Positions 8,737-17,868 are shown, numbered from the stretch's first letter. The stretch is DNA of 45,458 nucleotides from Candidatus Poribacteria bacterium (GCA_022823085.1 JAJDXV010000103.1:1-45458); one strand, 5' to 3'. The notes: generated by a model from the sequence alone, not told the origin. Numbers and translations: made by a program.

Positions 8737-9627
8737 TCAACTCGACGCAAGTAAACGATTCCAGTCCTGATGAGATGTAGCAACACTCTCAGGATTTTCC
8801 CGACTCCGAGCGACGAAACCCGGAACAGATGCACGACCGGTCGGTAAACCGATTTGGCTATACCGCGTATCGACACTCCATCGGACAGTATCAGAACGGT
8901 TCGGAAGTCCGCGGTGGACAACCCGTTCATTCGTTAGCAAGACATCACCACCATCTAATTCGGCAGTGACAATGTCACCCGGCGGCAATTCCGCCTCGCT
9001 GATGCCTTTGCCACCTGTATGACCGGGGGTCGGATCCTGGTAGTTGTGGTCAATCAGATTGAAACGGTGTGAACCTCGGATGACCTGCATGCACCCGTTT
9101 TCCTCAGTCGCTTGAACGAGCGGGAGCCAGACGTTCACGACCAGGGTTTCACCTGCTTCTTCGGGTATAAGATACGCCAAATCCTGGTGCCACGGGATGA
9201 CGGTAATATCTTGGTTCGGCAATTTGGCACGGTAATTAAACTGCGGATGCGCTAAAATTTCTGAACCGATAACGGATTCAATGACATCAAGGAGCGCGGG
9301 CGCGGTTCGGAGTGTGAACATCCCAGCGGTGCGAATCTTCTGGTCCCGGAAATAATTGCTCCAAATCCAGTTCGGATCGGAACAGGCATTGGATACCAGC
9401 CCTAACCTCTTCTCGAAAGGTTCATCATTGTATGTATCCGACGGGTCAAGGATCCCGTGTTCGACTGCCGCACGCGTGCCATCATCAACGCGTTGTGCTA
9501 ACTCATCAATCAAGGGTTGAAGTGCTTCATTTGGGAGTAGGTTTCGGACAAACAGGAAGCCATCCTCGTGAAATTGCTGCTTCTGTTCGGCTGTGAGTCT
9601 GTTCCGATTATGTTGTGTAGACATCAC
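8737..9627 (-). CDS. Phytanoyl-CoA dioxygenase (PhyH) family protein
   Basis: A 296-residue Fe(II)/2-oxoglutarate dioxygenase. The iron triad is visible as H147 and D149 in PWHQDL and H238 in VVHRG, with R249 (TVRWSVDTRY) placed to hold 2-oxoglutarate. The N-terminal helix FHEDGFLFVRNLL is typical of PhyH proteins. Members hydroxylate varied small organic molecules, so the substrate cannot be named. The start ATG at 9627 has GGAGA about 6 bases upstream. The upstream gene on the same strand is a truncated MocA-type gene ending 17 bases away, so the two probably once formed a catabolic operon. Confidence 0.85.
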   Translation of the reverse strand: MMSTQHNRNRLTAEQKQQFHEDGFLFVRNLLPNEALQPLIDELAQRVDDGTRAAVEHGILDPSDTYNDEPFEKRLGLVSNACSDPNWIWSNYFRDQKIRTAGMFTLRTAPALLDVIESVIGSEILAHPQFNYRAKLPNQDITVIPWHQDLAYLIPEEAGETLVVNVWLPLVQATEENGCMQVIRGSHRFNLIDHNYQDPTPGHTGGKGISEAELPPGDIVTAELDGGDVLLTNERVVHRGLPNRSDTVRWSVDTRYSQIGLPTGRASVPGFVARSRENPESVATSHQDWNRLLASS

Positions 9628-9644
9628 GGTTCTCCGTTTTGGAT

Positions 9645-9986
9645 TTATGGCAAAGGCTGAATTTGGACAGCACTACCGATTTCACTGGATTCCATCGCAG
9701 CATCGAGCATCTGCATCAGCATCACCGCCTCGGTCCCGGAATTGAGTGGCGTATCGTTCTCTCGAATCGCTCGGATAAATTCGCGTGCTTGTAGCGTTAT
9801 ATCATCTGCCTCTTGCGGCGGCGGTTTCATTGGTGTAACCTTAACGCCATCGGGAGTACCCATCAACAACTTTCCGTTTTCGAGACCCGCCTTCGTGCCG
9901 TAAAGATGAAATTCCTGCGTCTCACTTTTGACGAGATCACTTCCTTTTGCTGGTGCCTGTCGGTTTGTGGTATTCAGCGAAAACAC
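9645..9986 (-). pseudogene. Truncated Gfo/Idh/MocA oxidoreductase, C-terminal fragment
   Basis: Only about 110 residues remain. They read as the end of the C-terminal half of a Gfo/Idh/MocA protein: ETQEFHLYGTKAGLENGKL followed by AREFIRAIRENDTPLNSGTEAVMLMQMLDAA, a typical closing helix. The Rossmann half is absent. The homology stops near 9984, where a half copy of the GTAGG repeat begins (ATAGGAGCGAGTG on the minus strand), and beyond it is the promoter of an unrelated plus-strand gene. Deletion or rearrangement at the repeat is likely. It would have preceded PhyH in an operon. Confidence 0.7.
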
Positions 9987-10014
9987 TCGCTCCTATAAGG
10001 GATTTGAAAAAAGA

Positions 10015-10043
10015 TTGACATATTTTGGTCATTTTTATACAAT
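10015..10043 (+). promoter_or_regulatory. Sigma70-type promoter
   Basis: TTGACA (10015-10020), 17 bases, TACAAT (10038-10043). It reads toward the exported protein gene at 10174, with a leader of roughly 125 bases. Confidence 0.7.
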
Positions 10044-10173
10044 ACATTCAAACCTGATAAAATCCGTTTATACAACTGTAATCGGATACTGCCCCGCTAT
10101 CGGTTCACCTCAAAGGTTATTTTCAGGTTCCCCACATCACAGAAATACAATCCAGAAGGAGGAAACTCTGACT

Positions 10174-10902
10174 ATGTATCGTCACCTTTTCTTATTGATT
10201 TCCATGTTACTACTACTAACAAGTACTGCCACAGCTGCAGGCGAAAAACTGGCACTCGTTGGATCGGGTGCCCCCGATCCGAAGGACGATCTCCTTATAG
10301 AATATCTTGAGAACTGGGGATACGTCGTTGAACCGCATGAGCATTTGGCGAAGCATCCCGTCAATCTTGCAGACGTAGACCTCGTCTTTATCTCGGAATC
10401 AACGTCAAGTGCTAACATTCTTGACGCTTACAAAAATTCGACTGTCCCTGTTGTCAACGCTGAGACCTGGACTTATGACGACATGGGGTTTGCCGCAGAT
10501 GGCACGTTCAACTCCGATGCAGGTGATAAACTGACGATCACTGATACCGAGCACCCGATAACCGAGGGGTTTAAAGGAGACCTTACCGTCAGCAAACCCG
10601 CGGCGCAATTGATGACCTGTAGCGGCTTTGAAGGCGATATTGACATCTTAGCCGTGCGCGCCGACAACGACGATCTCGTCGCTATCTCCGTCTATGAGAA
10701 AGGCGCGAAAACGATGAGCGGCACAACGAAAGCGATACACGTGAACATCTGGCCCCACTCCACCGGTTGGGCACAGGTAACAGAAGACGGATGGGAACTC
10801 GTCCACCGCTCAATCCTCTACGGTTTAGGTCAGATTCCCTTCGATGTCAACCCTCAAGAAAAACTCGCCATGACTTGGGGACACATCAAAACAGTGGATT
10901 AG
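10174..10902 (+). CDS. Exported ThuA/flavodoxin-like protein with C-terminal TWG motif
   Basis: A 242-residue protein beginning with a signal peptide (MYRHLFLLISMLLLLTSTAT, cleavage near AAG). The mature part opens with a beta-alpha pattern, KLALVGSGAPDPKDDLLIEYLENWGY, followed by DVDLVFISES and VVNAETWTYDD. This recalls class I glutamine amidotransferase-like or ThuA folds, but no catalytic Cys nucleophile is evident. The C-terminus VNPQEKLAMTWGHIKTVD matches the tails of the two LamG proteins nearby, although the domains are unrelated. The ATG at 10174 is preferred over the upstream open frame because it has GAAGGAGG 11 bases upstream and begins the signal peptide. Its role is unknown. Confidence 0.75.
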   Translation: MYRHLFLLISMLLLLTSTATAAGEKLALVGSGAPDPKDDLLIEYLENWGYVVEPHEHLAKHPVNLADVDLVFISESTSSANILDAYKNSTVPVVNAETWTYDDMGFAADGTFNSDAGDKLTITDTEHPITEGFKGDLTVSKPAAQLMTCSGFEGDIDILAVRADNDDLVAISVYEKGAKTMSGTTKAIHVNIWPHSTGWAQVTEDGWELVHRSILYGLGQIPFDVNPQEKLAMTWGHIKTVD

Positions 10903-10938
10903 GCAACCGATGATAGCAGGATGCTAACATGATCTTAT

Positions 10939-11059
10939 TAGGACTTACGCACTTTTGGCTATAGGTGGCTCTGTTAGATGAAATTCTTCTGAAAACACAG
11001 CGTTCTGGTGTCACAATCTAACAGATTGTGGTACAAAAGAGCGATATGCGTAAGTCCTA
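10939..11059. mobile_element. MITE-like element, copy 1
   Basis: A 119-bp unit (10940-11058) whose ends form the 13-bp perfect inverted repeat TAGGACTTACGCA / TGCGTAAGTCCTA when the flanking T and A are included, so TA dinucleotides border it. It encodes nothing. The interior (CTGTTAGATGA and AAAACACAGCGTT) is shared in reverse orientation with copy 2. The right end lies 2 bases from the nagB stop codon. Confidence 0.7.
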
Positions 11060-11060
11060 C

Positions 11061-11792
11061 TTATAACAGTGAAGCAGACCCTGCGTCAAGAAATACTGTG
11101 CAGTCTGGATGTGTCTGTAAAATAGAGGCGGGGTGCATCGGTGTTATCTCACCGTGTAAGCAGTTTCGCACCGCCTCTGCTTTCCGTTCATCCGGCACCG
11201 TGCATACGATCGTTTTCGCCTTCAGAATCTGGCGTATAGACATCGAAATGGCTTGGGTCGGCACAGCGTCAAGTCCTGAGAACCATCCTTCACCGACCTG
11301 CTGAAGACGACACGCCTCATCTAACGCGACAAGGATATATGGGTCTTCTGTCTCAAAATTCGCCGGTGGATCGTTGAACGCGAGGTGTCCATTCTCACCG
11401 ATACCGACAAACGCCACATCAATCTCATGCTGTGCGATAATCCGGTTGAGTCGGTCGCACTCGGCTTGTGGATCGCCTGCTTCGCCGTCGAGAAAATATA
11501 CCGTGCCGGGATGCACAATGTCCACAAGACGTTCCCGCAGATATTTTCGGAAACTGGCGGGATGCGTCTCAGGGATACCGATGTATTCGTCGAGATGGAA
11601 CATCGTGGTGTTGTCCCAGTCGATTGTCTCATCTGCAGTGAGTGTTGCAAGGAAATCGAATTGTGATGCCCCTGTCGCAACGATGAAACTCGCTTGCCCA
11701 TTGGTCGTAATGGCATCGCGCAGTTTTCTGCTGGCGACGTGCGCAGCCGCTTCACTCGTTTCTCGTTTGGTAGTCGCTGTAAATATATTCAT
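11061..11792 (-). CDS. nagB: Glucosamine-6-phosphate deaminase
   Basis: A 243-residue cytoplasmic enzyme converting glucosamine 6-phosphate to fructose 6-phosphate and ammonia. Family signatures: the phosphate loop ATGASQ (39-44), HLDEYIGI (D68 and E69, the ring-opening region), and [13 protein letters not shown] (130-142) with the catalytic histidine H136. [10 protein letters not shown] after the active-site Asp is also typical. The length is slightly shorter than the usual 240-270. It follows the MOSC gene by 23 bases on the same strand. The stop codon is almost touched by a MITE. It could instead be a close paralogue of unknown sugar specificity in the NagB/6-phosphogluconolactonase superfamily, but the motifs favour NagB. 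Confidence 0.88.
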   Translation of the reverse strand: MNIFTATTKRETSEAAAHVASRKLRDAITTNGQASFIVATGASQFDFLATLTADETIDWDNTTMFHLDEYIGIPETHPASFRKYLRERLVDIVHPGTVYFLDGEAGDPQAECDRLNRIIAQHEIDVAFVGIGENGHLAFNDPPANFETEDPYILVALDEACRLQQVGEGWFSGLDAVPTQAISMSIRQILKAKTIVCTVPDERKAEAVRNCLHGEITPMHPASILQTHPDCTVFLDAGSASLL

Positions 11793-11815
11793 TTGTTTAG
11801 AATCTTCGTAGCTTT

Positions 11816-12469
11816 TTACAGCAAGTTTTTGGCTTGCAAGCTACGCCAAAAAGCCCGTTTCCAACTCGGTGAGAGTGCCGGTTGTTGTCTCGCTTGTGCG
11901 ATCTTCTCGTGGTTGTCCGTATCAAAATAGCGGAGGTTAACGATCTCTGTGACGCTCATCGGTTCCGATGCAACTTCAATGCGCGTAATCGCATCACCAG
12001 CCGTGATCTCGCCTTCTTCAAGTACCCGAAAATAGAACCCGACGCGTCGGCTCTCTAAGAACTGTTTCGGAAATTCCGGCAGTCCCATTTTATATGCCAA
12101 TTTGAAACAGGGGATGCGCGGTTGCGTAATCTGCAATTTCACCGTTGTGCCTATCTCGAAGACATCACCGATGTGAACTGCCTCCTCCAACAGTCCTTCA
12201 ACAGTGAGATTCTCGCCAAATTGTCCGTAGTTCAAGTCGTCTCTTTGCAATTCCTGCTGCCAGTAGGCGTAATGTTCAAACGGATACCCGTAGATGGCTT
12301 TATAGGTCCCACCGTGTACCCGCAGATCGCCTTGCCCATCACCGTCAATGTTCTTTTCCCTGAGCATGACAGTGCCAGATACCGGTTCTTTGAAGATGCC
12401 CGTATAAACAGTTTTGCCGCCGTATTGAATAGGTTTCGGTTTTGAAACGTTAATAGATAAGAGTTTCAT
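11816..12469 (-). CDS. MOSC-domain protein, YiiM-like
   Basis: A 217-residue MOSC protein, the domain that carries molybdenum cofactor or sulfur. Visible motifs: [13 protein letters not shown] (42-54), FGENLT (84-89), and [13 protein letters not shown] with the conserved cysteine C121. The C-terminal helical part ([16 protein letters not shown]) matches the 3-alpha domain of E. coli YiiM, which takes part in reduction of N-hydroxylated base analogues. The exact substrate here is not known. It lies directly upstream of nagB in the same direction, but no functional link is evident. Confidence 0.85.
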   Translation of the reverse strand: MKLLSINVSKPKPIQYGGKTVYTGIFKEPVSGTVMLREKNIDGDGQGDLRVHGGTYKAIYGYPFEHYAYWQQELQRDDLNYGQFGENLTVEGLLEEAVHIGDVFEIGTTVKLQITQPRIPCFKLAYKMGLPEFPKQFLESRRVGFYFRVLEEGEITAGDAITRIEVASEPMSVTEIVNLRYFDTDNHEKIAQARQQPALSPSWKRAFWRSLQAKNLL

Positions 12470-12606
12470 AACGTCAGAGTATACCGATTTTTTGAAGTTA
12501 TGTCAAGCGAAACATAGAAGAAGGACTCAGTTTTCAGTTATCAGAAAGCATTTTTTTTCTCTCTATGCAACACTTCGTCCTTTAAATTACGTCATTAATT
12601 AGTAAC

Positions 12607-12646
12607 AGCAGTTCGAGGGTCGCGCGAGCAGTTCGATGGTCGCGCG
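12607..12646 (+). repeat. Two tandem 20-bp repeats upstream of the first sigma-propeller gene
   Basis: AGCAGTTCGAGGGTCGCGCG at 12607-12626 is repeated immediately at 12627-12646 with one change (G to T). It is GC-rich in an AT-rich spacer, 40 bases before the start codon at 12686. It could be an operator. The paralogous gene at 17869 lacks it. Confidence 0.55.
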
Positions 12647-12685
12647 TTAAAAGCATGCAGTTGTATTCTACGTAGGAGAAATTTC

Positions 12686-15664
12686 ATGAAAAACGAAGAT
12701 GCACAACTCGTCAACCGATTTTTGTCAGGGGACGAGAATGCCTTCACCACGCTCTTAAAAAAATACCAGAAAAGTGTCCACGCACTCGCTTGGCGGAAAG
12801 TTGGTGATTTCCATATCGCTGAGGAACTGACACAGGACGCATTTCTCAAGGTATACCAGAAACTCGGGACACTGAAAAATCCGAACCAGTTCGCTGGATG
12901 GCTCTATGTTATCACCGATAGGCTTTGTATTGACTGGCACCGAAAGCAGAGTCCCTCGATCGAATCTTTGGAAACCATCAGTGGCGTAGAAATAGAAGAA
13001 TCCTCCTACCGACACTACGAAGATGAACAACGTAAGGAAGCCTCTACCGAGCATCGTCGCAGACGTATCAACAGCCTTTTAGAAAAACTCCCGGAGAGTG
13101 AACGCACAGTCGCGACGCTCTACTACCTCGGAGAAATGACATCTAAAGCGATCAGCGAATTTCTGGGTGTATCCCCAAACACCGTTAGGAGTCGTCTACA
13201 ACGCGCACGGAACCGTTTAAAGGAGCAAGAAAACATGATTCGCGAAACCCTCGGCAGCGTCCACTTACCTGCCAACTTCACTGAGAACATCGTTCGGCAA
13301 GTTGCTGAACTCAAACCGATCACACCCTCAAGTAGCAAACCGTTAGTGCCGTGGGCAGTCTCTGCTGCAACGGCGATCCTTATCTTCCTCATCATGGGTG
13401 TCAGTTCCCAATACCTTACCCGTTTTCAGAAACCTTACAGTTTGAACGCGCAATCCGAAACGACGGTTGAAATCATTGATGCACCGATCGTTCTTGACAC
13501 ACAAGCGAAACGGGATTTACGCAACCAAGTCGGACGTTTCGATACCACCGGTAAAAACACCGGTGCCGGTCCGCAACTTTCGGAACCGGTACGACTCGCT
13601 GCAGCGGCGGTGGAGACGGAAGAAAAGACCGCAACGAAACCGCAGTGGCGGCAAGCGAGCGGTCCAGCAAGCGTTTCTATCTTAGGTTTATTCGCAAGCA
13701 CCAACAGGGATGTCTATGCCACTTCACCCATCGGTATCTACAGATTGGCACCAGATGCAACAGCATGGACACTCGTCAATACCGCTGCAACGAAGGGACA
13801 GCTCTATCCGATGCCGATGGCAGAACGCGGTGATACCCTCTACACTGTCTCTACTAAAGCGTTGCTCGCTTCAACAGATCGTGGCGAGACGTGGAATACC
13901 CTCGGTAACCGTCCCGAAGGTACAGCCGTTGGCTTGATCATAACGGAGCAAGCCTTCTACCTCGCCATTAGAAAAAAAGGCGTTTTCCGCGCTACGGATG
14001 CAGGCAAAGCGTGGACAGCACTTAACGACGGTCTTAACTTTGGTGAGGAATCAAATGCAGACAAAGAGCAGACAGCACCTAACGACGGTTTTAACTTCGG
14101 TGAGGCATCAAAAGGCAAGACAATTTCCACAATGGTATCCATTGGGAACACCGTATTTGCACTTACGAATCAAGGCCTCTACCGCCTCGATTCAGACAGA
14201 TGGGTAAAATTAAAAGTGCCGACAGAGATAAACTCTCCGTTTAACAGTGCTGAATCCCTATCAGTCTCTAAAAGCGACCTCTATGTTGCAGTGAACGGAA
14301 ATTTATCACAGATGAAGAAGGTCTTATCCGCAGCCGAGAAAAGGGAAGCGTCCTTAAAATTCGTCACGAGTGCGAGTCGCAAAACCAATTCCAGGGTTTT
14401 CCATTCAACAGACTTAGGGAATTCGTGGACTGAAATCCCACTGACGAACCTTCCGTTCTCTATGCGTGTAGCAACAGGCATCAAACTCATCGTTTCTGGC
14501 GAAACGCTTTTAGTGTTAGGAAGCCAGAGCGGTATCCGTTCAAAAGACGGTGGGGAAACATGGGCAAGTCTCGGAAAAATTCCATATACACCAAGTTACA
14601 CACCTGCTGTAGCACTCAACGAAAATACCATTATCGCAGGTAAATATAGGATCCATCGGACGACTGATAGCGGTGAATCGTGGCATCCGTTCATGCGCGG
14701 AATGATAGGCACCGGAATGCGGAACTTGGTCGCATTCAAAAACGCGCTCTACGTCCACAACGACAGAAAAATCGTCAAATCAACCGATGGCGGTGAATCG
14801 TGGACACCCCTTAACTTCGGAAAAGGTGTCGATGCCCCGCGTGATCCTGATTTTCCGGATCAGAAGTTGGTTGTTGCTGATGGTGTTCTTTATGGCGTTT
14901 TCCGTGAAAAACTGTCCGGTTTTTTCGGTTCAGCCCTCACAAGAAAAAGTAAACTTCGCATTTTTCGACTATCTGCTGACGGTCATACCCTAACCCCAGT
15001 CAGAGGCGTTCCGTCCCTCGAATTTGATGACGAACGCTACTCCGAAGATCTATCAGCAGGTGAGGTGACGCTCGGCAGGCTTGCAGTCAGTGATAACACA
15101 TTCTATATCGAATATAGACGGGAAATTTACAAATGCGAACCTAACACATTGGAGTGGCGTAATACCGGATTCGTAGATAACGGAGAACAACCGCACAACA
15201 GTCGAAAAGGGGTCAGATTGGCTGTTTCAGGCGAAACGCTCTACGTTGGTAAGCGGGACGGTAAACTCTTTCAATCGCTTGATGGTGGCGACAATTGGAA
15301 AGACATGACACCAAACCTACCGCTCTCTTTTAACCGATTCAGAGATATCCTCTTTCTGGATTCAGCAATCTATATTTCAACCGACAAAGGCGTTTTAACT
15401 TCACAGACTGGGGAACACTGGCGCGTGCTAACCGACACTGAAGGCGAACGCCTTATCGTTGCAGGTCTCGCTGTTGATGAGACTACGGTCTACGGTGTGT
15501 GCAACGCCGGTGCCTATCGTTTGGACAGGCACGGCAAATGGAAAAAGGTCTCCCCAGAAGTTCCAGACGGTATCCGAGAACTCGTTTTCGCCAACGATAA
15601 ACTTTACATTATTACCTACCAGCGCGGAATATTTCATATCTCGCTGAAAAACGGAGTCGGTTGA
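12686..15664 (+). CDS. ECF sigma factor fused to a membrane helix and an extracytoplasmic Asp-box beta-propeller (copy 1)
   Basis: A 992-residue fusion. Residues 10-85 are sigma region 2 (LLKKYQKSVHALAWRKVGD, then HIAEELTQDAFLKVYQKL), and 128-180 are region 4 with the helix-turn-helix KAISEFLGVSPNTVRSRLQRA. The 185-215 stretch (LPANFTENIVRQV) resembles the linker that in anti-sigma factors precedes their membrane helix. A single helix follows at 221-241 (VPWAVSAATAILIFLIMGVS). The remaining 750 residues should be periplasmic and carry Asp-boxes of the S-x-D-x-G-x-x-W type at 396, 436, 574, 619, 659, 699 and 864, as in BNR/VPS10-like propellers. A natural reading is that the propeller senses something outside and proteolysis frees the sigma domain. 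The start has TAGGAGAAA just upstream. No separate anti-sigma gene is present. Confidence 0.85.
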   Translation: MKNEDAQLVNRFLSGDENAFTTLLKKYQKSVHALAWRKVGDFHIAEELTQDAFLKVYQKLGTLKNPNQFAGWLYVITDRLCIDWHRKQSPSIESLETISGVEIEESSYRHYEDEQRKEASTEHRRRRINSLLEKLPESERTVATLYYLGEMTSKAISEFLGVSPNTVRSRLQRARNRLKEQENMIRETLGSVHLPANFTENIVRQVAELKPITPSSSKPLVPWAVSAATAILIFLIMGVSSQYLTRFQKPYSLNAQSETTVEIIDAPIVLDTQAKRDLRNQVGRFDTTGKNTGAGPQLSEPVRLAAAAVETEEKTATKPQWRQASGPASVSILGLFASTNRDVYATSPIGIYRLAPDATAWTLVNTAATKGQLYPMPMAERGDTLYTVSTKALLASTDRGETWNTLGNRPEGTAVGLIITEQAFYLAIRKKGVFRATDAGKAWTALNDGLNFGEESNADKEQTAPNDGFNFGEASKGKTISTMVSIGNTVFALTNQGLYRLDSDRWVKLKVPTEINSPFNSAESLSVSKSDLYVAVNGNLSQMKKVLSAAEKREASLKFVTSASRKTNSRVFHSTDLGNSWTEIPLTNLPFSMRVATGIKLIVSGETLLVLGSQSGIRSKDGGETWASLGKIPYTPSYTPAVALNENTIIAGKYRIHRTTDSGESWHPFMRGMIGTGMRNLVAFKNALYVHNDRKIVKSTDGGESWTPLNFGKGVDAPRDPDFPDQKLVVADGVLYGVFREKLSGFFGSALTRKSKLRIFRLSADGHTLTPVRGVPSLEFDDERYSEDLSAGEVTLGRLAVSDNTFYIEYRREIYKCEPNTLEWRNTGFVDNGEQPHNSRKGVRLAVSGETLYVGKRDGKLFQSLDGGDNWKDMTPNLPLSFNRFRDILFLDSAIYISTDKGVLTSQTGEHWRVLTDTEGERLIVAGLAVDETTVYGVCNAGAYRLDRHGKWKKVSPEVPDGIRELVFANDKLYIITYQRGIFHISLKNGVG
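14005..14117 (+). repeat. 57-bp tandem duplication inside the sigma-propeller gene
   Basis: Two adjacent 57-bp units encode TALNDGLNFGEES and TAPNDGFNFGEAS, 19 residues apart. The paralogue at 17869 lacks the extra unit at the corresponding place, so this is a recent in-frame duplication in a blade loop. Confidence 0.7.
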
Positions 15665-15676
15665 TACCATATAATA

Positions 15677-15800
15677 TAGGACTTACGCATGTTGCTCTTC
15701 TGTAGGATATGCTGTTGGTTTCCTGTGGCACTATAACGCTGTGTTTTCCGAGAAATCTCATCTAACAGAACAGGCTGCAGTCAAAATTGCGTAAGTCCTG
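15677..15800. mobile_element. MITE-like element, copy 2
   Basis: A 122-bp unit (15678-15799) bounded by AGGACTTACGCA and TGCGTAAGTCCT. Its reverse complement carries the same interior as copy 1 (TCTGTTAGATGA, GAAAACACAGCGTT). The left flank is TA; the right flank reads TG. It starts 14 bases after the stop of the sigma-propeller gene. Confidence 0.7.
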
Positions 15801-15840
15801 TAATATATATCCGAGATCAATACGCTATTCCCTAAACCCA

Positions 15841-15869
15841 GAGTGGATGTACGCATAAGCGTCCACTCC
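15841..15869 (+). promoter_or_regulatory. Leader hairpin before the exported protein gene
   Basis: The 7-base arms GAGTGGA (15841-15847) and TCCACTC (15863-15869) pair across a 15-base loop and end 2 bases before the ribosome binding site GAGGAG. It could influence translation; no more can be said. Confidence 0.35.
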
Positions 15870-15881
15870 CGAGGAGAAAAA

Positions 15882-17684
15882 ATGATAAAGAAATTTTTAC
15901 CCTTGCTGCTCATAGCATTCGTTCTTCTGACAACAGTCGCACATCTCAGCATCGCGGATCCGAATCAAACGGCAGATACGCCTTCAGCTGTTGCCGTTTC
16001 AGACGATAGCGTTCTACGATTTATTCCGCAAAAAACGTTGGGGCTTATTTACTGTCCCAACCTGCTTGAATTAAATAACAGGATTAACACACTAATTACA
16101 GAACTCTCACCGCAATTAGGAGCGTCAAAGATTCTTGTGCAAATTTTAGCGAGTACCTTTGATGCTAATTTTGAGAGTTTAGCCGATTTTGAAGCCATCG
16201 GGTTGGATTTGAATCAAGATTTCGCGATCTTCTTCACCAATATGAAGCCGCTGCGTCTCGCGGTAGCCGTCCATCTAACAGCCCCTCAGGCAATGCAGCA
16301 GATAATTGAAACGGAAGTTAGCGAAAACGCGGAGACAGAATATAAAGGCGTAACCTATTGGAACGCCAACGGAGACGGCAAGATTTTCACCATTTTGGAC
16401 GATACGCTCATCATCTCAGAACACAGCGAAACCTGTGAAAACGTTATTGATACCCATAACGGCACGATGCAGGCTATCACAGCAAATCCGAATTTCGAGA
16501 CTTTTCTTGCCGATATTTTAGGAGGTACGGATCAGTTAGGTGTCTGCTTCAATATGGAAGGCATTACCGCTTCTCTCAACGGACCCATTGAGGAAGAATG
16601 GCAATCAATGATAGATAACCTCCCAGACAATGATCAACTCTCCTTGATGATAGGTGCCTCACTTAAAAATATATCGGGAGAACAGATAGCGTTTGTTGCA
16701 CAGATGCAGTCCGTAAACGCTAAGCTTCAAGTAGAAGGGACTGACATACAAATTACGCCATCCATGGAATTCAAAAAAGATAGCGAGTTTCGGAATGTCC
16801 TCCAAGAAGTATCCGCTGAATTAACACACCTCGGAGAGCTTCCAGACCGCGCTACTTTGAACGCTGCCTTCCAAGGGAGTTCAAAGCTGCTAACCGAGAT
16901 AAGCACGTCTTGGTTAGACTTTACACCACAAGACCTCCAAAGAAAACAAGAAAAAGGAGATCGACTCCTCGAACAGGTGAAGGCGTTTTATGAGTCCCTG
17001 TCGGACCGATGGAGTGTCTCTACCAGTTTTGGAGATGGCACTTTACCGAATTATCTGTTCATCTATGAACTGAAAAATGAACAGCGTGCAAAAACCGACA
17101 TAGACGAGATGTTTCTGGAGAAACTCAACTTCAAGGATGCTTATGCGGGGCAGTCTACAATACACAACGGTGTTGAAATCAAAAGCTACATCTTTCCGAA
17201 CCTCAAAGCGGCTTTTCAAGAAACAGAACTTCAAAGCATTGACCAGACGCTTGGTATTGATATGATACCAGCCGAATGGCATTGGTATTACGCTTTTACC
17301 GATGGACAGCTCCTTTTTTCAACAGGAACGAATCCGCAATTACTTCAAACGGCTCTTGATAGGAAAACCGGAAACGGTGAAAAGTTTTCTAATCATCCGA
17401 GTTATCAGGGTCTCATAGAAAAATTAGGGACCGATAACAATATCCTGCTGGCAGTTTCGCCAATTATAGCCTTTAAAAGCATGTTGCCATTGATAGAGCA
17501 ATCGGATTTTGGTAGTTCGATGATGATACCGATGTTCTCTAATATGTTCACGAACCTACCAGAGAATTACAGCATCGGTTTTTCCGCCAAAGCCCGGGAG
17601 AGCGGAATTGATGCGAAATTGCGCCTCACCCTCGGTGATTTCAAGCCACTCATTCAAACCTTCGGAATGATACTCGGCATGTAG
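15882..17684 (+). CDS. Exported protein of unknown function (possibly DUF3352-like)
   Basis: A 600-residue protein with a signal peptide (MIKKFLPLLLIAFVLLTTVA, cleavage near SIA-DP). The mature part begins LRFIPQKTLGLIYCPNLLELNNRI and repeats a pattern of a predicted strand-helix domain with DFEAIGLDLNQDFAIFF and LRLAVAVHL. This recalls DUF3352 proteins, in which a substrate-free lipocalin-like or propeller-like fold has been suggested; the match is by eye only. The ATG at 15882 is chosen over an upstream GTG because GAGGAG lies 6 bases ahead and the signal peptide starts there. It sits between the two sigma-propeller genes and is closed by a strong terminator, so it forms its own unit or the end of the first. 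Confidence 0.7.
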   Translation: MIKKFLPLLLIAFVLLTTVAHLSIADPNQTADTPSAVAVSDDSVLRFIPQKTLGLIYCPNLLELNNRINTLITELSPQLGASKILVQILASTFDANFESLADFEAIGLDLNQDFAIFFTNMKPLRLAVAVHLTAPQAMQQIIETEVSENAETEYKGVTYWNANGDGKIFTILDDTLIISEHSETCENVIDTHNGTMQAITANPNFETFLADILGGTDQLGVCFNMEGITASLNGPIEEEWQSMIDNLPDNDQLSLMIGASLKNISGEQIAFVAQMQSVNAKLQVEGTDIQITPSMEFKKDSEFRNVLQEVSAELTHLGELPDRATLNAAFQGSSKLLTEISTSWLDFTPQDLQRKQEKGDRLLEQVKAFYESLSDRWSVSTSFGDGTLPNYLFIYELKNEQRAKTDIDEMFLEKLNFKDAYAGQSTIHNGVEIKSYIFPNLKAAFQETELQSIDQTLGIDMIPAEWHWYYAFTDGQLLFSTGTNPQLLQTALDRKTGNGEKFSNHPSYQGLIEKLGTDNNILLAVSPIIAFKSMLPLIEQSDFGSSMMIPMFSNMFTNLPENYSIGFSAKARESGIDAKLRLTLGDFKPLIQTFGMILGM

Positions 17685-17706
17685 CCGATGCGATAGACTG
17701 TTTTTT

Positions 17707-17743
17707 AACTCGTCCACAAGCATTTTGTGGACGAGTTTTTTTC
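17707..17743 (+). terminator. Rho-independent terminator
   Basis: A perfect 13-bp stem (AACTCGTCCACAA / TTGTGGACGAGTT) with loop GCATT, followed by a run of seven Ts. It ends the exported protein gene 22 bases after its stop. Confidence 0.93.
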
Positions 17744-17753
17744 TCAAAATACC

Positions 17754-17782
17754 TTGAATCAGAAATTGATATAAAATAAAAT
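17754..17782 (+). promoter_or_regulatory. Promoter of the second sigma-propeller gene
   Basis: TTGAAT (17754-17759), 17 bases, TAAAAT (17777-17782). This overlaps the upstream open frame and supports the ATG at 17869 as the true start. Confidence 0.6.
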
Positions 17783-17868
17783 TGAACCCACGCAGACAAA
17801 TTATTACGGAATTATGCACCCATTTCAGTACCCATACGCATCATTATAAAGTAATCGGAGGTAATACC

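Noticed and set aside
9928..10173. N-terminal extension of the exported protein at 10174
   Set aside because: It crosses the truncated MocA gene and a promoter; the signal peptide and ribosome binding site mark the ATG at 10174.
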